DNA from: Hordeum vulgare subsp. vulgare | Taxonomy: Eukaryota; Streptophyta; Magnoliopsida; Poales; Poaceae | Length of the DNA stretch: 64,000 nt | Reading direction: 5' to 3' | Assembly (NCBI RefSeq): GCF_904849725.1 | Contig: NC_058522.1 | Location: 196,957,986-197,021,985, forward strand | Shown: in pieces, positions 36,407 through 46,904 of the stretch | Numbering within the stretch: position 1 is the stretch's first letter | Layout of the letters: each line of letters begins with the position of its first letter | The notes under the pieces: model-generated | The model's database searches: none | What the model was told of the DNA's origin: nothing | The model's input: only the letters and a program-made list of their open reading frames with translations | Translations under genes and position numbers: made by a program

Positions 36407-37095
36407 CGTGAAGTTAAATCTGTGAACATGATATATGTTAATCACATACCAATGAAGGAAAGGAAGCGAGCCCTTTGGGAGGTATACCCTACAGAACCCA
36501 TAACCCCAAAGTCTAACTCATAGTCAGCTTGCCTGATCACCTTTGATTGTAGGGATCACAATATTCATCACGGAGGGGCGGGCGCCTTTGTCCTAGACCC
36601 CATCATAGATGGGTAACCCCTCACCAGAGACCTCATGGAGGGAGGAAATAGCCTTAACCTGATTTACTCAAATACGGTGAAAAAGACGGGCATAGACCCA
36701 CCAGAGACCCATCATAGATGTGACAACTTCTGTAGTGAGGACTTAATCTTAGACATTGTCCCTTTCCGCAACGGGTAGCACGCTCTACTTGGCAGCACAA
36801 CATTTGCCCGCTTCAATGTTGTGCCTCATTATGCTTACCTAAAGCACATGATGCTCGGACCCACATGTGTTACAACCATCAACACCAATATAGAATACTC
36901 TCTACAGACCGAGGAGCACACATCGGCCTTGGCATCTAAATTCCAATACAACAACGAAGCATCAAGCAACAAGCTCGCCGTTGAGGTGCGACAGGGAGGC
37001 AAGCGAGCCCGAGCTCAACCGGATCCCTTGAGATGTCTATGGCACAAAACAAATAGGGATATGCTCCCCATGGAAAAACCCGGTCACCCATAAGG
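36407..37095 (+). pseudogene. gag-protease relic of element C, continued after element D
   Basis: The frame interrupted at 22696 resumes here. It runs VKSVNMIYVNHIP, then KERKRALWEVYPTEPI, the usual sequence between gag and protease in wheat Tat-like elements. The protease active-site region reads MEGGNSLNLIYSNTVKKTGI. The catalytic Asp of the usual DGGSSLN motif is replaced by Glu at 36638-36640. The protease C-terminus follows as STTFARFNVVPHYAYLK. Several stops interrupt it. No reverse transcriptase follows, so the element was non-autonomous or lost pol. Confidence 0.78.
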
Positions 37096-38405
37096 TATGT
37101 CCCTCATAGACACAATTTCGTTCTCAAAATACCATGGGTTGGTGTGGGGATCTACCACCAAGGACCAAATGTTTGGTTCAACCAAACTGCGGTCCAAATG
37201 TCTTCACACACATGTACAAGATGTTGTTAAGGATCTCTCAAGCGTCAAGCTCACCTATAGCATGACAGCTTCACAAAACCCTCTATTCAAGGTCCGCCCA
37301 ATGACAATAACCACCTTTAAAGGATACTACCCCTCCCTTTTAAGGGGAGACATCAAGTCACCCATGATAGGCCATGGAGAAAAGCTCGCCCTGAAATATT
37401 TTGTTCAAAACAATAGATCCCTCTAACAGCTGCCTTGGCGCCATGAATTATAGTAAATATTATTCATATACTTCTTTTATAGTATCTTTACATATATCTG
37501 TGTTCTCCTCATTGGGGCCAGATGGTAGATTTATATAATGAATATCAAGCGCGATCGGCTACTAGACAGGGGGCTTGGATATATACGGTCCCGAGCACTA
37601 CGTCGTCACTACCTTTTTTTAGTGTTCAATTTTCTTGGATATTGCTTTATATGCATCGGTTCCGAATTATGCCTCAGTTCAGTAGTTGGGTTGCCCCACT
37701 CCTATGCTTACCCCCTTATGTTCCGCTAGTTTTGCTAAAGGGGTAAAGGTTGGACCACTCCGACTGTATAGCCCGCTGGCCTGACCATAATACCTCAGTG
37801 GCGAAATCCAAAAACTTACTTTCATAATGATCGAGAACCGGTGTGCAATCCTAGCTTAAATACTACAAACCGATGGAGGTTTTATTCCGTGTTACATGGG
37901 GAGGTTTGTACCTTTGCAACTATGGTGGTTACTATTTCGAAGTTCGGTTCATCCGACTACCACAAAAAACTAGGGGCTGGCCTCCAAATTCAATCTTCTA
38001 AGGCTATGTGAAAGCACCAAACCGAATAGCCTGATTGCCTCGTTTGCTTCACACACTACCTCCTTCGGGCAACAATACAACGGCTAAGGGTCACAATGCG
38101 GATGTCAAAACAACCTTTGTAGTCTCTACATGGGGGCTAAAGCCGACGACTGGAAACTTTTAGATTAAGCGGCCAAAACAGGAGTCAAAAAATAATTCAA
38201 AGTGCATTACATCGGGATAATTTTCATAATCATAGATTGTTCCAAGGCACACTATAATATCTCTACTCATAAGTTACATATTTTGATCACTGGGATTCAA
38301 TTGCTCGACCACCCTCCATCGTGGTAGAGAAATAAAGCTCTAGACGCCAATGTTCCTTTCCAGTAGGCGTAAGAATGGTTGCCGTTGTAAGGGGCTTCAC
38401 CCTGG
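37096..38405 (+). mobile_element. Element C internal region without recognisable pol
   Basis: Short ORFs only. The stretch 37500-37760, with polypyrimidine and GGGG patches, matches the spacer usually found downstream of pol in this class of element. No reverse transcriptase, RNase H or integrase motif is visible, so pol is missing between about 37100 and 37500. Confidence 0.55.
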
Positions 38406-38830
38406 CTAGTGCATCATGGTCCTCGCGAGAGCCATCCTTGCTCCCTCTATGCAGACAGAGCGCTTCAAGACTTTGAGATGAGGCACTAAGCCGAAGTAAC
38501 TTCTCGATAGAGGCTCAGTAGGCCACAGGCGAATGTAGAGGTCCTTCATGGACGGCTCCACCATCCTATGCAACTCCATAAGGTGCTTCATCTAATTAAT
38601 AAGAAGGGAGTTGGGCTCGGGAGCTTGCAACTCCACCCAAAAAAGCCTCTATTCATTGTCCCCGTCATGGACCGCGTAGTGCTTGGCCGCGTCTGCTGCA
38701 CTCCCCGGGAGGTCCATAAAGGCACCCGGGGAAGGCCATAGCCACGTACGAAAGGCAAACATGTTTCTACCAAAGGCATTTTGCTGTAAGTATGGCTTAC
38801 CATCCGCAATCTTCTTGGCCTGGCGCACTT
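38406..38830 (-). pseudogene. Antisense ORF relic of a Tat-like Gypsy element
   Basis: Reading opposite to gag, one minus-strand frame gives PYLQQNAFGRNMFAFRTW, then GAFMDLPGSAADAAKHYA, a stop, RLFWVELQAPEPNSLLIN, a stop, MKHLMELHRMVEPSMKDL and YFGLVPHLKVLKRSVCIEG. This is the conserved core of the protein annotated as putative gypsy-type transposon, carried antisense between pol and the 3' LTR of Triticeae Tat-like elements. Its function is unknown. The frame is largely continuous with at least two stops. Weaker remnants may extend to about 39060. Confidence 0.75.
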
Positions 38831-39716
38831 CTTCTTTGAAGAAACGCCTCTCTACCCACTCCTATTTGAGCTTGGAGGTCAACTTGGAGAGGTCGGTTGC
38901 TAATACCTCAAACTTTTGTTCCAAGGCCTTGCTCTTGGTTCTCGCATATTGAATCTCATGATGGACCTTGACCACTCTATCCTTGTGCCCGCCAGCATCT
39001 TTTGAGCGTCCGCCTCCTGCTTGTCCTTCTCCAGTTCGTCCTGGAGCTTCTCAAACTACATGTTCATGGTTGTTGACATAATAGAAATCATGAAGTCATA
39101 TACCCTGGATGGAGATGCACGAGACCTCCGACTTGTCATGAGAACCTGAGCCGGTCATGGCTGGTATTGGGGTAGGATGGCTGGGAGAGGACGGAAAGGA
39201 AATGGATCTAGGCACTTAGAAGCTAGAACGGGAGGGAGTCGAGTCTGTATTGCGTGTGGTGGCTATGTCGATCTTTTCCCCTTTTATGGGGGAGTGCTAG
39301 GCCAAGGGTTGCCATTTATTGCGTCGTAGGCCTAGCCATTTCCCGAAACAACCATGTCGGGGAACATGCGTGGGATTACCCAGACCATTACACATATCCC
39401 CTTCAATACGGGGCACGATCACTATGTTGACCAGATTTGCCCATGAGAAAGTGGCCTCGAGCCGCGAATCGAGTTTTACTCATAACTGGCTATTGTGACC
39501 TTTCGTCAGAAAGGATGTCAGACGAGGAATTATTCACACTCGGGCCTTTTGGCCTACTGATTTACTAGTGCCTGTTTTAAAGGCATAAACATCGCCAAAT
39601 GACCAAGTCTAAACCAGCCAAATATGAGGGGAACTGGTCTCGCAAGGTGATTATGTTGATGCAAGAAGCTGTTGAAGGGCATGTACATTGTCATTAGATG
39701 CATGTTCGGGGGCTAC
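38831..39716 (+). mobile_element. Element C 3' tail and polypurine tract
   Basis: This is spacer between the antisense ORF relic and the 3' LTR. Reduced coding traces of the antisense frame may persist to about 39060, then non-coding sequence follows. The G-rich TTCGGGGGCTAC (39705-39716) directly before the LTR is the polypurine tract. Confidence 0.6.
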
Positions 39717-40189
39717 TCAGGCAGTCGTGGATTAAGGGGTCCTCGGATGGTTGGCTATATCTTAGAGGCCGACCATATGGGCCGTATTATTGAAGACCGG
39801 ACTGTATAACAACTTCGTATTCAAGAAGGAAAGCTACAAATACATTCTGTAACTAACGTACAAGTTTAGTATGCTAGACCGGCGCATCTATCCCCGGCTG
39901 GAGGTCGGTTGTATGAAACCCTAGGAACCCCTGGTGTCTATATAAACCAGACGGCTTCGTCCGCATAGCCAAGTTGACTCATCTATGGTTTAGCTCATAT
40001 GATCTCGAGGTAGATCAACTATGTAATCCTCATACACCATCAATATAATCAAGAAGGATGTAGTGTTTGACCTCCTCAAGAGGGTCCGATCCTCGGTAAA
40101 TGTTGTCACCTTCGTTTCTTACAACCCATCGATCCTAGGTCCATAGTTTGAGATCCCCTACCCGACTTCCGCCGGTTTGGACACCGACA
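39717..40189 (+). mobile_element. 3' LTR of Gypsy element C
   Basis: 473 bp, matching 19852-20311 with many substitutions. It starts TCAGGCAGTCGTGG (the initial TG has decayed to TC) and ends CACCGACA. The target duplication copy ACCCC follows at 40190-40194. Confidence 0.88.
39939..39946 (+). promoter_or_regulatory. TATA box of the element C 3' LTR
   Basis: TATATAAA at the position equivalent to 20070-20077 in the 5' LTR. Its conservation in both copies supports it as the LTR core promoter. Confidence 0.6.
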
Positions 40190-42731
40190 ACCCCCACATA
40201 TTAACATCTTAATATTGAAAAACTATTGCAAGGAATCAAATATATCATATTGAGTGATCTACAAGTTTTATGTAGGATTTTATGACTAACCATGTGGATG
40301 ACCAATCTTGTTCACTCTCTAAATAGGTAGAAGTGAAGCATGAGAGTTTAATTCTTTTTACAAAAGACCGCACTTTAACAAATATAAGTGAATAAAAAGA
40401 TCATTCTACAAATAAAGGTTTTCTTTATGTACAGAAATAATCATCCAAACTTCAAAGAATATAAGTGAAGCACATGAAGCATTCTATAAATCTACACTCA
40501 AAAAATATAAGTGAAATGCAAAGTGGATCCAATAAATCAACCAAGGAATATTCTATAGAAGAATAGTGTATTTCTAAAATAAAAAAAATGGAAGGCACAC
40601 GACGCTTCGAGAATTTACGCATATCATGTGAACAAAACAAAAAGTAACACATACCGATAATTGTCAAGGAAGAAAGATGGGATGGCTTCCGGGGCATCCC
40701 CAAGCTTAGATGCATGAGTGTCCGTGAATATATACTTGGCGTGCCTTGAGAATCCCAAAGCTTGAAATCTTGTCTCTCCTTATTCTTCTCATATTGATAC
40801 CTCGTCAATCTTCGAACACTTCATCCACACAAAACTTGACAGAACTTGTATTAGATAGGTTAGTAAATCTAACATCAAATCCCTTTATGTCCTACCATAA
40901 TATTATTTCATTATAATAATATAACATTCCCTACTATAAGCTATCACAATTCTATGCCTCCCAAGTCAATGAGATATCAACAAGTATTCAAACATAAGCA
41001 GATAAAGAAACTACAAGAGGAATCTGCGAAAAATAGGACATTGTCTAAAGATGAAGATAAAAAACATACTTCTGCAATTCTGAAAATTCTAGAATATTAG
41101 GACATAATAAACAATTTCCATAACAGTAATTAATGTGTACAAATCTCAGAATATTTTACCACATTTTTTATGATATAAGGAATTTTTACAAGGCTATAAT
41201 CATTTTCCTTGAAAAGTTCATCTAATCAAGATTCACAAAGTTTCTATGGGCATGAACAAAGTTGAAGGCTAGCTCCCACTTCAACAGTGCTTGTCCTTCT
41301 CACTTTTACTTTTCTCTTTGTCAAATTTTTAGGTTCCCACTTTAGTTTTGTGTCATTAATTATTTTAAAAGAACACAACCTAATAAAATGAATCTCTAAA
41401 ACTTCGAGGTTCACTCCCTAGCAGCACTTTCTTTAAAGCCATTAAGCTGGGCATATAGTCTCTAGCTTTGCATTGGCATGTCATAAAGGAACAATTCATT
41501 CACATAAACTAAAGGCCAATCTGTAGTATAAGTAGTTTCTTGGAATTAATTCTATCATATTAGAAACATAGAGAGGTGAAAATTTGGTTCCTCTCTCATA
41601 ATAATTACATGGAGGTACATCAGGAACATTCATATTATATCCATTAAAATCATCATGTGTGATAGTAAAATGCAACACATCAATATAATACTTAATAAGA
41701 GAAAACTTCTCTGATATAGTGTAGTTAGGAGAATTCAAAAATATAAAATGACTGTTGTATGTGTGTGCAATTAGGAACTATAGATAGTTCATCTCCAAAA
41801 GCAAAATTCATATTGGCATCAAGGCCACAAGCATTGCAGGCATTAAGTTCATCAAAAAGGGATATTTCAAACGAATCCAAGGGTTGATATCAATAATCAT
41901 AGCATGCATCCTTTGGTAGACACGAAGGTAAATAAAATAATGTATGAGTTGAAGAGTTACTCTCATAAACGGGTGGGCATGGATTGCAAATCCGCTCTTC
42001 CTTCTTTGGTTCTTCGCTCTCCTCCTCATATTTTTAATATAATGATCTCACATTTTCACCATTTTCTTCTTCCGTAGATTCCTATGAAATAATAGTCTCT
42101 TCTAGCAAAGCGGATACTTTCTTAATAAATTTATCAATATAAACATTTTATTCATAATTCTAATAGCAATATTTAAGTATAGCATATTTTTCAGATCTGT
42201 AAACACAATCATCAAAGTTATCACACTTCTCAAATAAACATTCAATTTCATAAGAACCCTACAAAGTAACAAATTCTCCTATTTGTGCCATATCATAGTA
42301 ATCAGATATACCATTAGCATAAGAGGCCAAATTTTCATTATCATTAAATTCACATATAAAGGGAAGGTCTGGAGCCTTCATCTTAGAGGAACAAGTATAA
42401 TCACATCTCAACCATAAATTCAAAGAATACCAATGCAGCATTTTAATTTGATCCCGTAAGTGTTTTCCATTTTGAGACAATTGACAATCCCTAAAGTAAT
42501 CACGTTGATCCAACACGTCTCCCATTATCAAGTTGAATGGGGATTTCCTGGGATTCTCAAAGTAGTATTTAGGAGGTTCCCCATCTCCATAAGTCGCAAG
42601 TACAACTAATTTTCATGGTGTTTCGTGTTCCATATCCATAACTATAGTTGTAAAACAACTTAGAAAATAAAATGAAATTACTTAGTGATAAATCAAACAA
42701 GAACACATGAGAATATCAACCCACGATGTTG
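40190..42731 (-). mobile_element. Element A internal region, 5' part
   Basis: Minus-strand internal region of the Sabrina/WHAM-like element A, continuous with 18182-19851 after element C is removed. A landmark near 40670-40710, GGCATCCCCAAGCTTAG on the plus strand, has a counterpart near 48620-48650 in element B. Total internal length is about 4.2 kb. No reverse transcriptase or integrase was recognised, so the element is non-autonomous or decayed. Two protein-coding relics lie at 41496-41738 and 42259-42531. Confidence 0.65.
41496..42531 (-). pseudogene. Gag-like ORF relics of element A
   Basis: Two open segments on the minus strand lie in the gag position, downstream of the primer binding site. 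The first (42259-42531) includes LRDQIKMLHWYSLNLWLRC and PDLPFICEFNDNENLAS. The second (41496-41738) includes NMNVPDVPPCNYYERGTKF and YVSNMIELIPRNYLYYRLAF. Frameshifts and stops separate them. I know of similar hypothetical proteins in Triticeae Sabrina/WHAM-type elements but no defined domain, so no function is assigned. Confidence 0.5.
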
Positions 42732-42750
42732 TTCCTCGACAACGGCCCTA
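42732..42750 (-). other. Primer binding site of element A (tRNA-Asp type, degraded)
   Basis: On the minus strand it reads TAGGGCCGTTGTCGAGGAA, against TGGCGCCGTTGCCGGGGA expected for a plant tRNA-Asp primer. Most positions agree. It lies 11 bases from the LTR end, as in related elements. Confidence 0.65.
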
Positions 42751-42761
42751 GAAAAAGGTTT

Positions 42762-44280
42762 TGTTAACTAACAAGTATGAAGATTGTTTGTAGCCTTTTT
42801 TGATAAGTAAGAGTATTGAACCCAGCGAGAAGCTAAAGGTAGAATTAATATTCCCTCAAGTTATATGAAACATCGATACAACTCTAGGCACAATATGCAA
42901 TTACTTTACCAAGAGCAAGTATGAAACTACTTCAAGGGAAGAAAACTAGAAGTACTTAGTAGGTGTAATAGATAGTTTTGCAAGAAATTAGGAATAAGTA
43001 AATAAAAGTTGGGGGTTGTATAGATAATGATTAGTTAAGTTAGATATTTAGTATAAAGCTTTTGTTACACAAGGGAAAGATTTGTCACTAGGAAATAGAT
43101 AACTAGACCGGTAATTCATTATTGTAGTTTTATATGAGGATGAGGCCACTAATAGCATGCCATCCCTTACTTGTAATTCTATGCACTTATGATTGGAACT
43201 ATTAGCAAGCATCCGCAACTACTAGCATTCATTAAGTTAAAACCCAACCATAGCATTAAGATATATTCGTTCCCCTTCAATCCCATATGAATCAATTTCT
43301 ATGTTAGAAAGAACCTTTTGTCACTCTTGACCTCCAATGCATAGTCCTATCAACCTACAACTACCCATGCGGTGTAATACACACACGTTCCCATATGATG
43401 GGAACCAAAGGACAACACCAAAATAAAACAGACATCTCAAACAAATCATGATCATCAATCAACCCATAGGACAAAATAAATCTACTCAAACATCATAGGA
43501 TAGATACAGATCATTGGGTCATAATATATAATATTAAGCACCATGTTAAGTAGAGATTACAACAGGGTAAAGAGGATTTACACCACTACATAGTGGGGGA
43601 GATAGTTGGTGGTGACGGTGGCGAAGTTGTTGGTGTAGATAGCCGTTATGATGGCTTCCCTGGCGGTGTTCTGGAGCCACCGGGACAAAGGGGGAGAGAG
43701 CGTCCCTCCTTATTCCTTTTTCCTTTTTCCTCTTGTCTATGGACACCATGGATCCCGGAGGGCAGCAGCCCCTCGAAGATTGGATCTCTCTCTCTCTCTC
43801 TATGTTTCTCTTATGTTATCGCGTTTGTGTTCTAGCCCTTCAGCGTTTCTTAAATATCTCGAGATTCGTAACTCCGATTGGAATGAAATTTTGAGGAGAC
43901 TTTTCTAGGGAAATTATTTTTCTTGCGCTGGAAGAAGGGATCTAACTAGCTTACATGGGAGTCCCAATATATTAGGGTGTGATCCCCCTGGTTGTAACCT
44001 ATTGTCTTGGGATGACCTCGGACAACGTCTTGCATTGATTCTCACTCCCAAAAATCACATATATTCCAAAGTAAATCTCCATCAAAATTTGATCCCGTTT
44101 GAACTTCATTTGATATGGATTTTCTACGTAACAAAAAATACACAAAAATAGGAATTGACAATGGGCACTGGATTAATATGTTAGTTCAAAAATAATATAA
44201 AATGTTGCCAAAAGTATATGAAAGATGTAGAATATTGGCTTGAAACAATCAAAAATTAGATATATGATGGAGACGTATTA
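42762..44280 (-). mobile_element. 5' LTR of element A (WHAM/Sabrina-like), 1.52 kb
   Basis: On the minus strand the LTR starts TAATACGTCTCCATCATATA (canonical TGATACGTCTCC with one change). It ends CTTGTTAGTTAACA before the primer binding site. It contains a (TC)n run at about 43785-43801. No ORF of note: those at 43546-43908 overlap on both strands. The flank 44281-44285 (GTATG) is the expected target duplication; its partner should lie past A's missing 3' LTR. Confidence 0.75.
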
Positions 44281-45391
44281 GTATGGGATCTCCTTTCGCA
44301 TATTCATATTTGACCTCCATCGATGTCGAAATGGTCAAGGTGCGCCGCAATAGGTACACGCAGAGGGCCCAGATAATCCGCACGGAGCCCGTCGTCAACC
44401 CAACCATCGCAGGCATGCTTGTGTTCCCCACTGAGCCCATAGTTGGGGAGGCACAACCCTTCTCCGTCCACCCGTCTATGTAGGAGAACACTCCACCTGT
44501 GCACACCTCCACTGAAGATTCCCACAGTCACCGCAACCAATCGCCTCTACAGGGCGCACACTTCATGGCACATGAGATGCTACGCTACCTTCCCACCGTG
44601 ACCAGCTATGATGCATGGCTAGCAAGCATCATCGAGCTTGTGAACACCATCGAAGTCACCATGGATCTCACCCACTCCTTCCCTCCTACTGTGTGGCATG
44701 GTGTGAGGGAAGGGAACAGGGATCCTCTGCCACCTCCTCTGTCGACGGGGGCAATGGGCACCGTTGCGGTATGTGCACATCGGAGTTGTCCCACGGAGCA
44801 TATCCACCGCCCCATATAGTTCCGAGTTGCCAGATTGTCTAGCCCGTGGACCCCGGAGCATGCATGATCCTCGAAGACGTTGAGGCTTCCAGGTGTCACA
44901 AATGTGCCGCTCTCACCGGTCGTGTTCCTTCCTGCAGTGGGGGTTGCAATGTCTTCACTCATGACCTACTCCGTGTGGTGTGGCCCACAACATTTGAGTC
45001 GGAGTTTCGTCCACTCTACCAAGACACCCAACACCATGGAGTTCATGCAGCTCTACGCCATCAACATCGAAGCTGTCGGCAGTGGCAACAATGTTATGAC
45101 AAATCGGTATCCCATTGCCCTCAATTACGCGTCGCACTCGTGGCTGATGAACGTCCTCGAGGGCTCGATATCTTCGTCGTCCGAGCTGGGCATGTAGTTC
45201 ATCGCTAATTTCAAGGGTATGTACAAGTGTCCCCTCACCCTCAATGACCTGTGCTCCATACACCAATAGATGGGCGAGACCCTCCTCAAGTACATTCAGT
45301 GCTACTGCCAGGTGTGCAACAAGATTTACTGTGACTCCGATGTCGCAATCATTTCCGCATTCTCCTCGGGCATCATGGATGTTAATATGCA
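44281..45391 (+). pseudogene. gag relic of Gypsy element G
   Basis: One plus-strand frame runs the full 1.1 kb with five stops: TAG at 44481, 44817, 45195 and 45267, and TGA at 44865. The retrotransposon gag core is clear near the end: TMEFMQLYAINIEAVG, YASHSWLMNVLEGSISSSSE, FIANFKGMYKCPLTLNDL, MGETLLKYIQCYCQV, SDVAIISAFSSGIMDV. It is cut on both sides: by element A's 5' LTR at 44280 and by element B's 3' LTR at 45392. The rest of element G is not in the window. Absence of frameshifts suggests decay mostly by point mutation. Confidence 0.82.
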
Positions 45392-46904
45392 TGACTCCTT
45401 GCTGATTACATTGGTTTCCCTCCAAGCTTAAAGGGTGATGTAGCACCGCGACGGCAAGTATTTCCCTCGGTTATGAAACCAAGGTATCAATCCAGTAGGA
45501 AGATCCACAAGACTTTGTAAACAACACCTGCACACAAATATAAAATCCTCGCAACCCAACGTGTGGTGGGGTTGTCAATCCCTCGTGGGTAAAGTAATGA
45601 TAGATTGATAGATGCAACTAAGAGTGATAGAAAGTAAAATGTAGCAATCTTAAGGTATTTTCTTATATTTTGATAATATAGATATGAAAATAAAAAAGCA
45701 TATAGAATAGAAACTCGAATAGCAAAGTAAAGATTGCAACTAGATAATGTGAAGTAGACCCTAGGGCCATAAGGTTCAATAGTGGCTTCTCTCAAAAAAG
45801 TAGCAAAAGGTGGGTACACAAATTACTGTTGGGCAATTGATAGAGGAGCAAATAATTATGACTATATGCAAGACAATGAGCATGTATACACGCATCATGT
45901 CAAAGAGAATTAGACCAACTTCTACCTACATCTACTTCTATTAGTCCACACATCAACCACTATCCAGCATGCATCTAGTGTATTGAGTTCATGGAGAAAC
46001 TGAGTAATGACTTAAGAACGATGACATGATGTAGACAAGATCTATTCCTGTAGGAATAGACCCCCATAGATTAACCCTTGATAGCAACGATACATGCGTG
46101 TCATGTCTCCTTCAATCACTAAGATTGAGCACCGCAAGATCGAAACCATCATGAAGCACCTCTTCTCGTTGCACGATGAAAGATCAAGTTGGCCCGACAA
46201 AAAACAAATATTGGAGAAGAAATACGAGGCTATAATAACCAAGCATGAATATGTTTTCATAGATCTAATCATCAACTCACAATTCATCGGATCCTCACAA
46301 ACACACCGCAAAAGAAAGAGTTACATCATATGGATCTCAAAGAGACCATTGTATTGAGAAACAAATTGAGAGAGAAAGCCATCTAGCTACTACCTATGGA
46401 CCCATAGGTCTGACTTGAAGTACTCGCGCGTCATTGGAGGAGAACCAATGAGCACGGTGAACCCCTCCTTGAATAGGCTCTAGATTGGATTACGGGCTTT
46501 CTGAAACTTGCGGCGGTGGAGTTATTGTGTTATTTATTGAAGTTAGAAGCTATGGAGGTGGCGCCCGTGGGCCCCAATAGACACCAGGAAATGTGAGGGG
46601 TACTAGGCATGCCGTGTTGTCCAGTGGGCCGCCTAGGCCTCCTCTGGTGCAACTTCTTGGCTTCCAAGTTTCCATCTGGTCCAAAAAAATGTGTGTAAAG
46701 TTTCGTGGCATTTGGACTTCATATTATATTGATTTTCTGTGAAGGAAAAAACAACAAAAAACAACAACTGGCACTAGGCACTATATCAATAGGTTAGTCC
46801 CAAAAATGATAGAAATTTGCTATAAAATGATCATAAAACATTCAAGCATTATAATATAACAGCATGTAAAAATCAAAAATTATAGATACGTTGGAGACAT
46901 ATCA
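45392..46904 (-). mobile_element. 3' LTR of element B (Sabrina-like), 1.51 kb
   Basis: On the minus strand the LTR starts TGATATGTCTCCAACGTATC, which I recognise as the Sabrina-type LTR start, directly after the tail AGCATAATTC-type internal end at 46905-46930. It ends near GTAATCAGCAAGGAGTCA at 45392. Length fits this family (about 1.5 kb). The left flank ATGCA (45387-45391) is the candidate target duplication; its partner lies beyond the window. No gene: ORFs here are incidental. Confidence 0.78.

Noticed and set aside
44846..45208. Alternative 120-codon frame over the G gag
   Set aside because: The gag homology is in the other plus-strand frame and this one is a shadow.
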